Source: Colias croceus (Eukaryota > Arthropoda > Insecta > Lepidoptera > Pieridae). From it: 64,000 bases of DNA. The notes under the pieces were generated by a model that was given only the letters and a program-made list of their open reading frames with translations, did not search any database and was not told the DNA's origin. The DNA lies in the NCBI RefSeq assembly GCF_905220415.1, contig NC_059565.1, positions 2,814,501 to 2,878,500 of the forward strand. Reading direction: 5' to 3'. Each line of letters opens with the position of its first letter. Positions within the stretch are counted from its first letter, which is position 1. Below, in pieces: positions 10,404-23,000 of this stretch. Made by a program: the position numbers and the translations under genes.

Positions 10404-10566
10404 AAAAGAGCGTGTGTGCCGAGCACACGTGTCAGAAGTGAAACTTCTTTGGCATGATTCAAAGATACCAAAATCGTCGCCGTACTCGATGACGTGACGG
10501 TATTACCATGACGCGACCTTGAAATTTTACTCTCAACGCGCCTAAAGAAGTTTCACTTCGATAATT
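10404..10566. mobile_element. MITE, AAGTTTCACTTC hairpin family (G)
   Basis: Begins near GAGCGTGTGTGCCGAGCACA with AGAAGTGAAACTTCTTTGGC and ends in CGCGCCTAAAGAAGTTTCAC on the other side of a 100-base body. That body contains ATCGTCGCC and GATGACGTGACGGTATT. Copies recur at 38451-38631 and 53036-53395. It lies in the 3' untranslated or flanking region just after the SNX6 stop. Confidence 0.65.
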
Positions 10567-10638
10567 TTTTTATTAAGTAATTATTGTTCAATGTAAAGCA
10601 ACGATTTTTTTAAATATGATACAAATAATATAATTTGT

Positions 10639-10658
10639 AATAAACCAGTGAAAATAAA
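10639..10658 (+). terminator. Candidate polyadenylation signals of SNX6
   Basis: AATAAA occurs at 10639-10644 and again at 10653-10658, 260-280 bases after the SNX6 stop codon, followed by a T-rich stretch. These are the first plausible signals after the gene, so the 3' end is inferred to lie near 10680. Confidence 0.5.
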
Positions 10659-10680
10659 ATTTTATTGGTCAATAAGGCTA

Positions 10681-11629
10681 CTTTTTTAAACATTTCTCAT
10701 TATTTTATTTTTATTTAGGTTTTAATGAACAATAACAAATAATATTGGAAAACAGACACGAAAAATGTCTTACAAAATAAATTGTAATTATTAAAAACTA
10801 TGGAGACGCTTTTTTTTATAAATGTTTATTGGTTTCAATTTTTTTAGCTGATCATTACAGCTTAAATGACTGTTATTTTGGCTTATTTAGAAATAAATAT
10901 GTAGGGTCGTTATTAAAAAAAATGCATGTTCATTTGGAATAGAAATGTAAAAAGCTATGGAGTAGCCTCTGAGTTTTTTTTAAATTGTTGAATTAAATTA
11001 TTTTATTAATTAATTGGATAATTGGATAAATTGAATTTGAATGAGGCGAGTTGTAAAATATTTACATTCCGATTTTTTAGATATAATTATGTATTGTTCT
11101 TCATATAGTAGATATAATTTTGTATAAATAAAACCAATTTCTATTTCCACACATAGATAAATTAATTATTATTAAGCTCTATTTTGTCTGTTCTTTTTTT
11201 CTTTTATGTCAATGTCAAATGTTGGTTTGGCGTTTAAAGTACACACATTTTAATATGTTTATTTTTTTTTTCGCGAATTATGCATAATATTATGTCGGAT
11301 TAAAAAACATATCCAATAATTGTTTATTTTACGTTATAAAATTATGATTTTTATATTTTTTCATACCAGTGTAAATTTAATTCGTTTCTTAATTAGCACG
11401 AACTATCTTCCAAAGTAATTTTATCATAAATTGGCACATATTATACTGAGGCAAATAAGTCGATTTTTAATTTTTTGTATAGCATGATCATAGCTTAAGA
11501 ATATAATATAATTATTATTAATGTTAATAAGTTAATAAGTATGTCGATGGACGTTTTTTTTTAATTATATAAATTATATTCCACTTGTTTTGGCCAAATC
11601 AAAAGTATTGTTAATAGTTATTATTTTAA
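10681..11629. other. AT-rich intergenic DNA, no gene seen
   Basis: Very AT-rich with scattered stops in all frames. No exon-like stretch, hairpin or terminal repeat was recognised. It separates the SNX6 3' end from the Harbinger-like element. Confidence 0.6.
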
Positions 11630-12362
11630 GGGCCGATTTTTCAATGCCCAGATAAACAGTCTAATAACTACCCCTCGAATAGATTTATTCAATTGTTTAT
11701 CTAACTCATAACAGCTCGCCTATTTTTCAATCGTGATTTATTTGATGAATAACTATCTGACCAAATATTTCCATATTGGCAGCTCTGCTCTTGGAGTGGC
11801 GAAACAAACATATTAAATTAGTCAGGTTAGAGCGGGATAGAGTCAACTTGCAATATGTCAACAACCGTCATTATGACTCACGTCAGGAGTGCATTTTAAG
11901 TTTATCTTGTGTTCTATGATTGTTGATTATTGTTTTGATTCGAGTAAAGAGTTTTGATTAAATTTGTGTTAAAATGTATATATTTTACGATGGAAACGAC
12001 ATAAAGGCAGCGTCCGGCAAATTTTCAATGGCATGATCATCAGTAGGTACTATCAAAAACATCAATTTCAATATGATTTTAATTGATAATTATTTTATAG
12101 AAAGAGGCTTTATTGTACAAATTCTACGCTCTATGTTATTACATACGAAAATATCCCAAATTTGACGCGTCAGTTGTCAAATCAAACGTCTAATCGTCGA
12201 ATAGCACACTATCTGGCCGTTGGAGCAGCAGATAGATTTATTCCTCAAATAACGTAGTTATTCGATAGTTAAGTCCTATTCGTCTATTGAAAAATTGAAT
12301 ATTTTGTTAACTGAAGAATAAAGTCTATCTAGCTGTTTATCTGGGCATTGAAAAATCGGCCC
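11630..12362. mobile_element. Harbinger-like non-autonomous DNA transposon
   Basis: The terminal inverted repeats begin GGGCCGATTTTTCAATGCCC at 11630 and end as the reverse complement at 12362; they extend into AGATAAACAG. The element is flanked by TAA on both sides, compatible with the 3-bp TWA target duplication of PIF/Harbinger elements. At 733 bp and with no long open frame, it is a MITE-like derivative. An internal second copy of related blocks (GTTTATCT, CTAACTATCT) suggests subterminal repeats. Confidence 0.7.
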
Positions 12363-12724
12363 TAAATGTATAAAATATACGAATTATACTTGTATATGCC
12401 TTGTTTTATTTCTACTTATGCTTATATTTTTATGTGTTTGTATTGAAGACCTTCTAAAGTATTGAGCAGATTTTGAAGAAATTTCTTGTTTAGATTTTGT
12501 TCTAACTGTAAATAAGCTTTAGTGTCTAGTCGCTAGTGGATAATTCGATAAGATCGGATCGGATCGGATTTCGGATCCTCTAAAAACTAAACAAAAATGA
12601 TGCAAGTTCTGCTTTAGACACTATTCTAAATGTTAATAAGTTGCACAGACATTGGGTATAAAAAAAAAACTTTTGAAGTTGTCATTACGTATATAATATC
12701 GTACAAAAAAAATATAGAACAACT

Positions 12725-12908
12725 ATCGGTCCGCTCCGGCTTCGCCCGTGGTACATATTTCGCAATAAAAGGTAGCCTATGTTCTTTCTCAGGGTCTTAA
12801 AGAATGTATGTGCCAAATTTCATCAAAATCGGTTGAGAGGTTTAAGCGGGAAAGCGTAAAAGACAGACAGACAGAGTAGAGTTACTTTCGCATTTATAAT
12901 ATTAATAA
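12725..12908 (-). mobile_element. Degenerate Helitron-like copy (family B/E)
   Basis: On the minus strand it runs from AATATTATAAATGCGAAAGT through a GTCTGTCTGT tract to CCACGGGCGAAGCCGGAGCG near 12730. The CTAG end has decayed. Intergenic. Confidence 0.5.
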
Positions 12909-13095
12909 AGTAGAGATTACTTAGGAAATTTTATGTAGAATATTTTCCTAGAAGAAACCGTGATGCTATTTGTGGTGTGTTTATGGTTTGTAGGTTTTAG
13001 ACTTAAAAGGAAAAATCTAAAAAAGGGCCCTTTGAATTCCCTCTACACCCTTAGCTCACCCCTCACCCTTGAGGACTTTCGATATGATCATATGG

Positions 13096-13303
13096 ATGTC
13101 GTGGCCATATCGTGGATTTGCTCATTTCATGAAATGATCGATCATTTCGTGAAATGCTCGCATTTCATGAAATGGTTGAATGTATATTGGCCACATCATG
13201 ATGTGTTTTCGTTTCTCGATATGGCCAACTAAACGCGCGGTTTTTTCATGTCAATGATCAATCATTTCATGAAATGAGAAAATCTACGATATGGCCACGA
13301 CAT
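13096..13303. mobile_element. MITE with TIRs and internal TTTCATGAAA palindromes
   Basis: Ends are inverted copies of ATGTCGTGGCCATATCGT (13096 onwards; complement ending at 13303). Inside, the palindrome ATTTCATGAAAT or a one-base variant occurs about four times, along with GATCGATC and CATCATGATG. No long open frame unrelated to the palindromes. The dense self-complementarity would fold the whole element into a branched hairpin. Confidence 0.65.
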
Positions 13304-14061
13304 GGACATGTCAAGGAATAACTGTAGCGATTTTCAAAACTACAGGAATTATTTCCGCTAACGGCTGATTTTTTGCTTAATTTTCATTATATACATACAT
13401 TTTACATTATAATAAAGAAAAAGAGCATTGAACGCAACTAAATTAAAAGATAGCATGCACGCAGCACGCTACCCGTAACCTAGGCAATGGTGGGTCCAAA
13501 CAAATACGAATCAAAATAAGCCGAACGGGAAATTAATATTATTTGTGAAAGAAATCTCCTTTGTTCGATTTTATAGTTAAAATGAGTTTAGGATAAGTTA
13601 TAATTTCATAAGTTTAGATTTATTAAGTGGCTAGTCAAAAGGTAAAATAAACCTACATCATGTGAGTATGTATGCGACAGTAGAGGCTACATAATAGAAG
13701 AAGATTTCAAATTGAAACTGCTTATCAAGCTTTAATAGTTTTACAATTTAATTTAATATTATGTAGATGAAATAACATATTTAAAGCGTAAGTAGTTAAT
13801 ATCGTTTCTTCCAGACAACACTTGGTAGAAAAACCATTAAATAATATCATTTTTAACTGAAGATCTTTTTTGTAACTACCATCTAAAAAAGAATTTGAAT
13901 ATTTGATTAACATTTTACAGAAATTTTACACGATATATTCATTATGAATAAACTTCTCGATTTATAAATCGATGAAATGTGATGATATTTTAAGTGTCCC
14001 TAATTTTTCTCCGTCATTATAATAGCACCCATTACAGAAACCAGGGAATTATTAAATCAAT
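13304..14061. other. Upstream region of the TMEM145-like gene
   Basis: AT-rich DNA with no gene recognised. It should contain the promoter and 5' untranslated region of the gene starting at 14062, but no TATA box or initiator could be assigned with confidence. Confidence 0.4.
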
Positions 14062-17000
14062 ATGACGCTAAAGAAATGCCTATTTGTAAATATCCTGATT
14101 GCGTCGCTAGGGAGCGTTGTCGGGAAGTGGGTGGAGGGAAGAATCAACACAAAAGAGGTAAACATATTCTGTCCTACTAATATTATAAATACCTACGATA
14201 GTTTATGAGGATGTGTGTGACTCTTTCACGAAAGATGCATTCAAACTCAAACTCAAATATTTATTTATTCAATTAGACTTCTTCTAAAAGCACTTTTGAA
14301 TCGTAATAACATAATATTTTGACATTTACCACCGATTTGGATGAAACTATAGAGTAACATAGGTTTTACCTACCCACGTTTTTTTGTAAAGTTTTCCACA
14401 AAGCTAGCAAGGACGCGAGGAAAGCTAGGAATTTAATGTACTTTAGAAAATCGTAGTATGTACTCAGTACTAACTCTTGATCTTTGTAGGGTGAGATTTC
14501 GAGCGCCAGTCAGCGCTCTAGGTACTTAAATTTCCCATGTTTCCCATTCCCAATTTTCCCTTCGGCGTTATGATAATTACAAAATAAAAGTAATTTATTA
14601 AATGAGTCAGTAAAATAAAACTAAAGTCTTTAATTTCTAAATGTATAATACTCGCGTAAAATCAAACCCTAGAAAATACCAAAATAAAACTCGTAGTTTA
14701 CAACACTTACAATTTGTAGGTATTTTGCTGAAAATTTTGCGTTTAGGGCGACTAAAGCAACCGCCCTATTACCTACATATAATATTATCGTCGCCTTGGT
14801 TTGGCGAAAGGCGCGGGTTCGAAACTCGCCTCGACTTTTTCAATTCTTGAAAAATTAAATGTAAACATAGACAAAAAATTTATTTCCAGAACTGGGCGTT
14901 CCTAGCCCGTTTCTGTTTTCTCTCACTAGAGGGCCAGTTCGAATACCTCATAGAATTTGAGAGGGACATGGGGACTCCAAACTTGCTGTTATATTATGAT
15001 GACGAATCGCAGTGGCCCGCTGTGTATCATAGTAGCATGGTGTGTATTGAAATATGCATTATATTATTAGGATAGAAGAAATAAATGTAATTGTTAGATA
15101 CTTATTGTGTTTTTAATTTTGTAAAATATTACAAAAAGTATCTGTTTGGTTCTTAATCGCACAAAAACTTATCAAGTGTCTGAAATTAATTATATTTATG
15201 GTAGTTACGTAGTATCTGCATTAGTAGTGACAAAAATTTCTTCTCATTAATGGTATATTCTGCTTTTTTTGCATGCTTTAGGTGCACTCTTTGCTATTAT
15301 TTAGTTGAAAATGTTTAATTGTGTATTTATTTATATTCATTGTTTTATTTCAAATCGAAATATTTAAAAAAATATTTTGTTATTATAATAAAATTCACAG
15401 ACTTGCAAAGACCGTGAAGCAATACTCAACAAGGGGGGACAAAACCAGATGGTCAAGTTATCCCACTGGTATCCAGATACTGAATATTCTGGATGTATAG
15501 TCACCAGAGCGAATAAAGAACTGCCTGCTGCTAAGAGGTAAGTATCTACTAACTAAGCTAACTAGCTGGCCTAAAGACTGGCGCTAGTGTTATAACTTAA
15601 GTCTTTATCACTTTAGTTTGTGGTTAAGTTGGTTTGGGATAATTATTAGATGTGTGTTATGTTAAGTTATTGTGTTAAGCCAATTAAAAAATGATATAAA
15701 ATGTAGTCACTGTGAAGCACTATATGGAAAATATAGATTTCATGCCTGTACGAAATGAAATATTTTTTCTTCCCATTTTAAAAATATATAACTACATAGT
15801 TAGCTATTTAAAATAATGTGAAAATCCATTTATTTTCAGTACATCTCCTAAACCTAAAGCTAAAACTACAGCGAAACCAAAAACGAATCCAAATAAAAAC
15901 GATCTACCATCCGATCCAGCGTACTACGACCAGTTTTTAAAAACTACCACATCACCAACAAAATCTACCATGGATGTTACTACTAAATCTACAAATTCTA
16001 CCACATGGTACGAATTGATACCAGATGACTTTAATGCTACTACAGAAATACCAGAAAATGAATTATGGGAGAATATAGGTCCTGAAAAAAATAGTAGCCT
16101 GTCAGAGAACTTGAAAGATGTTGAGATTCTGTTTGATAATAATTTTAATCATAGCGGTGTAAGTATTTAAATTCATAGGCCAACATTGTGTTGCAGTGTT
16201 GCAATTTTCTGTATGAAATTAATTAAAAAAATTATACGCACATCATTTTTATTGTCTTTTTCTTAAATATTTTTCGAATATAAAATATTTTGTCTGGAAC
16301 GATTTCTGCAAACTTTTTGTAAAGGCAGAAAATATTATTTTCATTTAAATATATATAGAAAATACCATTAATCTTGGTTATTAAAATTAAGAAGTTATAA
16401 TTAACTAGCTTACCGCCCGCGGCTTCGCCCGCTTTCTCTAAAACGATTTGAGATTTAAACTATCCTATTTCTCAAGTTGGATCGAACTGCACATGGTCTG
16501 CGCATTTTATTATAATCGGTTAAGTGGTTTAGGAGTCCATTGAGGACAAACATTGTGACACGAGATTTATATACAGTGGTGGTCACATAATTAAAGACAC
16601 CCCCGAATTGACCATAAAAGATTTACATTAGGTAGTACAATTATCTGAAAAAGGTATTTAATCTAGTATTATTTTTATTAAACCATACAAGACAATATGT
16701 TCTTTAAAATGAGGGACAAAAAATAGTTATATTCCTTGTTAGTTTCGACACTTGCTCTCTGTGGGAATGTAACACAAACTTTGTTAACGTACGTATAGCT
16801 GGCCACTTAATTAAAGACAACAAGAAATGAGTTACAATTTTTTATAAATAAAAAGAAACAGCTTTGTGCTTTACTTCCTTTTGGCTCGTAATTTCATAAA
16901 TCGTTGACACTATAATTTTTTTTGGTTATTTTTAACTTTTAAAATTTAAATTCATACGTTTAATAGTTTTAATATCAATTACTATGGTTAAAAACAAGGG

Positions 17001-20000
17001 TTGCGACTCCTCCGCAAGAAAAAATATTTCTAACTTCCATGTTGTTCCATTAAACTGTTTCAAGGATATGGTTATGAATGCTATAAAATATGTCAAGATG
17101 TTCCACACGACCGAAAACGTACTCAGAAAAGCAAAACCAAGTGAAACTACTCGGCCGAAAGATTCAAAAATGGTGTTGTTGGCTAAAAAGATCCATTTAA
17201 AGGGTCGGAACTGATACAGTTCAGAGTTGTATTGTGCAGCAGGCTTGAAGGGGGGTCTGCAAGCACAATTAGACGGAGACTGTGTGAGGAAAACTTGCAC
17301 TGAAGAGTATCTCGGAAAGTACCACTTTTGAAAAAACAAAATGTGAAGGCAAGATTTCACTTTGCTACAAAATACGAACACTGGACTGAACGAGAATGGA
17401 AACATGTGCTGTTTCTGCATGAAACTAAGATTAATATGATTAATTCTGTCAGAAAACAATATGTAAGACGCCATCTCAATAAGGAAATGGATCCAAGATA
17501 CTCTAAAAAGTAGTCATACATGGGGGTGGAAATATCAAAGTGTGGCGCTGTTTTTCTGGACTTGGTGTTGGACCTGTCAAAAAGACAGACTGAAGGCAAC
17601 ATGGATAAATTCCAGTACAAGTATATTTTAGAGCAATCCATGCTGCCCTATGCAGATGAAAATTTACCTGTTGTTTGGACTTTTCAACACGATAATGATC
17701 CCAAGCACACAGCAAAAGTAGTGAAGTGCTTGTTAAGGAACCAATCTGTAACTGTTTTGGATTGGCCCCCTCACAGTCCGGATTCAAATCCGATCGAAAA
17801 CTTATGAAATCAAGAAAGAAAGAAGTCGCGGCAAAGCGATCATCAAACATCGACTAACTTTGCAAAACATTTTCGAAGAATGGAACCAATTTAGTGATGC
17901 AACTTGAACAAAATTAGTTGCTTCCATGCCCAAGAGATGTAATCCGTCATTACTGCCAAAGGACATGCAACCAAATATTGAAAAGTGTACAAATGTTTTG
18001 TTAATACGTCAGGTATTTTGTGTTGTAAAAATAATCTCATTAAAATAATTTTTTTTTTTATATTTCTTATAAGCGAGTCTAATGTCTTTAATTATGTGGC
18101 CAGACCTTTGCTAGGTTAAAACTGCTAGTAGTAAGGATGAACCGAATAAAATCTAACAAACCGACAAGTTTTGTAGATACAATTTAGTTTAGCATTAGAC
18201 AACACATACCTGAATATTTTAAAATTATTTAACAAGTTCCAATGGTAGTGTAAAAAAAAATGTTGAGAGAAGTGTCTTGGGTAGTATAAAATGCTCTTAG
18301 TGTCTTTAATTATGTGACCACCACTGTATATATTAAGATTAGAAGACAGATTACTCAGCGAACAGAGATTTTTTTTTGTAATTTACTTTTACATAGTTAT
18401 ACCTACTAACAATTTGTTGAAATACTTTGAATCACTCTTGCCAATCTAGTGATTTTTTTATATTTAGATCATTAGATGTAGTCATCTAAGTATAAAAAAA
18501 GTCGCTTTCTCTGTCCCTATGTCCCTTTGTATGCTTAAATCTTTAAGACTACGCAACGGATTTTGATGCGGTTTTTTTTAATAGATATAGTAATTCAAGA
18601 GGAAGGTTTTAGTTTATAATTTATTAGGTTTTAGAAAAAGCGGGTGAAGTCGCGGGCGGTAAGCTATAATTCTAAAATGCTATATATTTATTTAATTGCA
18701 GCACAAAATAAAACGATCCATAGCGTTATACGAGCGCTACCGGCGTCGCCGTTTAAACTCAGAGTCCTATCAAAATGGGTTCAGTGAGACGGAGAGGATG
18801 ATAGTTTCGTGTCACAACTCGAGACGATTTCGTTCTGCTAGAGAAAGATGGTGGTTCATCGCTATAAGTAATTGTGATAGTCCGAAGGTAAACTTAACGA
18901 TCACAACATAAAAATCATAATATTATTAACATAATATAAAATAATTCACTTGCGTCGTGAAATAAAGACAAACAAACAATTAATGTAAAAAAATGTACCT
19001 TCCAGGGTTTGGATGTAAGATACAAATTTCTAATGACCAACGGACCGGACGGTGATTTCTGGCACAAACATTTTTCAGCTGATGAGTTTTGTGAGTATTA
19101 CATCTATTCAATACAGACTTACCTCTTGTATTTAAGTAATAATATAATATTACTACAGTAAAATTAACATTATTTCTGTTGTTGCGTGGTTTAAATCCCA
19201 AGAATCTCTTCATTTGATACAAATTGATTCTTAAATAATACTAATTATTGATACATATACTAAAATATTTATTTAATTTGAGCAATTAGTGTTTTGACCG
19301 AACAATTTTTTGTTTGCTTCAATATTAGCATAAAAAAATGTCCGTTACATTTAAAATTATATTTACGATCATTTCCACAACAGACGTCCTCCCCATCTTG
19401 TTATCGTACACCTTCGCGTACATAATAGTGATGATCGCAGTAGTGATGTGCAGTGTCGAGCTGCGATCTCGACACTTACTGCACTCGACGTACAAGCTGT
19501 TCTTGATATCGATAGTAGCACAACACTGTGGTGTGTTGATGCAAGCATTGGCTAATATACGATACGCTAGTAATGGTGTGGGTGCGCCTAACGCTAAGAT
19601 TTTTGGTGAGTTGAATTGAGTAGATGAGTATTTTTTAGATATTAAGTACTATTAAGTTCGCTTCTATTCATTCCTTTTAAATTATGTGGCACCTGCACTA
19701 AACTTATCCGCCATATGCTCCATATAACTATGTATATTATAATCATAGTTCTACCAACTAAAATTTTGTATAACAACTTTGTTCTATGAGTCTCATAAAA
19801 AACCAGTTACTATAAGTTTTTGTCTGACATGGAATCGGTTGTAAAATCCACCAATTTATGTACTTCTTTTGAATTAGGTACCTTAGTATTTAGAAGCATT
19901 GACATACTATAAACAACTAAACTCACAATAAAATGTCGTAATTTGTGTTCAATTTAACACCTTATTTCGTGGCAATAATGTTCAAAGTCTTTCGTATCCC

Positions 20001-23000
20001 ACATTACAAAACTCTACCTAACATAGGCAGAGTTTTCGCTTGGAACCATTTTTGAGCGCAATAATTATGAGTTCAATTATTTATCGTACAACTATGCTGC
20101 TAAAATATTATCTCTTATATTTCAGGTCAATTCCTATGTGGAATATCAGAGATGACATACCTCCTACTTCTGATATTATTAGCAAAAGGATATACAATAA
20201 CTCGTGGTCGACTCAAAGTCGGTTTCACTGTGAAACTCACTGTGTTTATGTGTTGTTATGTACTCACATATGTTGTGTTGTTTATATATCAGGCTAAGGT
20301 AAGTGTTGGTTCTTAGACTATGGAGGTTTACCATTTATTTTTGTCATTCGTTTTATCAAGATTATAGAGTTGTAGAGAGACTCGTAACTTGGTAACAAGT
20401 GATAACTGCGTTAAAAACAACCGACTTCAAACTTGCACATAAAATAAAAACTATTGGGCCTATCCGAAAAAAATTTTTATGGGACCAATTCGACACCATC
20501 CTGCATCGAACAAAAAAAGAATCACGTAAATCGGCTCAGAAACCTCGGAGTAATCAGTGTACATACATAAAAAAAAACATACCGACCGAATTGATAACCT
20601 CCTCCTTTTTTTTGAAGTCGGTTAAAAATCGCGTAGCCTTTAATTTTTTATGTGCCCATTGTTAACGTTCTTATGGTGTTATAAAATACACTTTATATTA
20701 TAATATTTATTTTCAGGCGTTTGACCCGGGTGAGGTTTTATATCTTTACGAAAGTCCAGCAGGCTATGGATTAATAGTTCTTCGTATATCAGGCTGGTGT
20801 GCTTTCGCCTACTCCACGTATTTTACTGTTCGGAAATACCCAGAGAAGGTAATATATTTAACAGTTAACTACTTATTATTTAACTACTCGTTTAAAAAGT
20901 GCCAAATAATATTATGTTTAAATTGACTATTTATAAGTATAAAATATTAATTATTTCAGAATATGTTCTACTGTCCATTTTTCATCTGTGGCACGTTGTG
21001 GTTTTATGCAGGACCGCTATTCATTCTTACAGCTAATTCTTATATAGGTATGTACAACATATACTCCATTAATATATTATCACAGAGCAAGTAATATAGG
21101 ATATATATTATACTGACAAGGAAATTTAAACTTAGATTAAGTAACTTATCAAGTCAAATTTCTATAGAAAATGGCTAATGATGAGTTAGAAGAACTATCA
21201 TTATTTTCGCTTAGGAATATACTTAGGTAATCCATTTTTTATATTTCTTGAATTTTCTGTCAATCTAATTTTCAGACAAATGGGTTCGCGAGAGTGTAGT
21301 GACTGCTGTGCTTTTATTTATTACGTTTTGTGGTCATGTGATGTTTTTGGTAAGTATAAAGAATAGCTTAAATTTATACTTAGCTATATCTTATCTCTAA
21401 ACTTTTCAACTTTCTTTTGCTTTGTGTTCGTTAGTCTAACGATTAAACTTTAAATTATTCGTCTACTTACAATAAATATTTCCTAAAATATAAACTAGAT
21501 GGCGGTGTCTCAATATATTTTTGTACTTCGTTTATATTTTTTATTTTATTATCCATGTAACTATTATATTTATATTAAAAAAAAAATGTTCTCAATTTTT
21601 TTTTTCGTTTTCAGCTGCTCACCTTACCTGTATTTGCGAATAAGAACTTTCCGTACCACGTGCGGACGACACAAATAGGAGTTATGGAGGTACATTAGTG
21701 TATAAATATGAATTATCTATACTTATATCATAAAGCTGAAGAGTTTGTTTGTTTGAACGCGCTAATTTCAGGAACTACTGGTCCGATTTGTAAAATTGTT
21801 TCGGTGTTAGATAGCCCATTAATTGAGTAAGGCTATAATATCTCATCATGCTAAGACCAACAGGAGCGGAGCCACACGAGAGCAACCGCGGAGCGCAGTT
21901 TTAGCATTTGACCTTAGTGTCTACTTACTTTAAGAATACTAACAAATCAATATCTAACTGAAACTGAAATTTCACTGACCTAAAAATCAGTAAAAATAAG
22001 CACTTTTGACCTTATTTTTTGACAGGTTACTAGCAACCCAGCATTGGATGGGTTTGGCCCAAATGCGTACCACCCTAGTACAGGGGCTGCTCAAACAGTG
22101 ATCATTCCGCTTACAAGGTAATATTACGAAAAACAATGTAAAGATTTACCTGTGTGTATTTAATCGACAAGTTTTGTGCACAAAACAGTTACAACATAGA
22201 ATTTTACTATATTATTTTTGTACTTAACAATTGATAAATTTAATAATATTTCTTACAACTACTGCTAGGTATAAGTCTTTATTAAAAGCTTGCTACATTG
22301 AATTCTAAACAAATTGAAGCAATTAATTCACTATAAATATTTTTCAGAAGAACAGAAGAGTTAATAGGCAATATGTACAACCAGTATATGGCAACCGCTC
22401 CTTCTCTGTCAGAAAATGGAACACCAAAACTTAACGGTGTTCCCAAAAGAATAAATTCAATTAAATCCCGCAATGGAATTATTCAACAGGGAAGCACAGA
22501 AACAAATAATTCGGACGATATTAATCCACAAATAAGGGACGAAAAAGAAATATTTACGGTCGAAAATCAAATGTCAAAGATACAAAATGGTCGACAGAAT
22601 GGCAACGTAAGAGATGACAGCTTACAAGCGCGGGAAAACGAGCTGTCAGATAATAACAGCTCGGTGTTGCCAGATAGCGATTTGCCCAGTAATGGGGTAA
22701 ATGGTTTGGGAGATTTACCCAATGTTATGAGGTCGAAAAGAAATATTTTGGAGCCAATAAAACGGGATGTGCCGTCTTGGTCGCTAGCAAAGGGACCGAG
22801 TGTTGTTGCTATGCAATTGAAAAATAATGAAGGTAGTTTTGCTTTACACCTTCTAAAACAAACATAATAATCATTATTGAAAAAAGAATTTTCACTCCCC
22901 ATCAGGTGACCGGTCAGCTCGTTTGCCTGCTTAGTTATTAAAAGAAATATTCCGATGTTTTATACTTTACAACGAGCGTGGTCTAAATAGATAAATTAGA

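Larger units (their letters stand above)
16405..18342 (-). mobile_element. Helitron-like family D copy split by a Tc1 element
   Basis: The family D right end (CTAG at 16405, then the TTACCGCCCGCGGCTTCGCC hairpin) and body run to 16573. The last bases of the left end (TATATTAAGA) resume at 18327, directly after the Tc1 element. The interruption falls within the ATATATA start of the Helitron, which gives a clear order of insertion. Confidence 0.75.
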
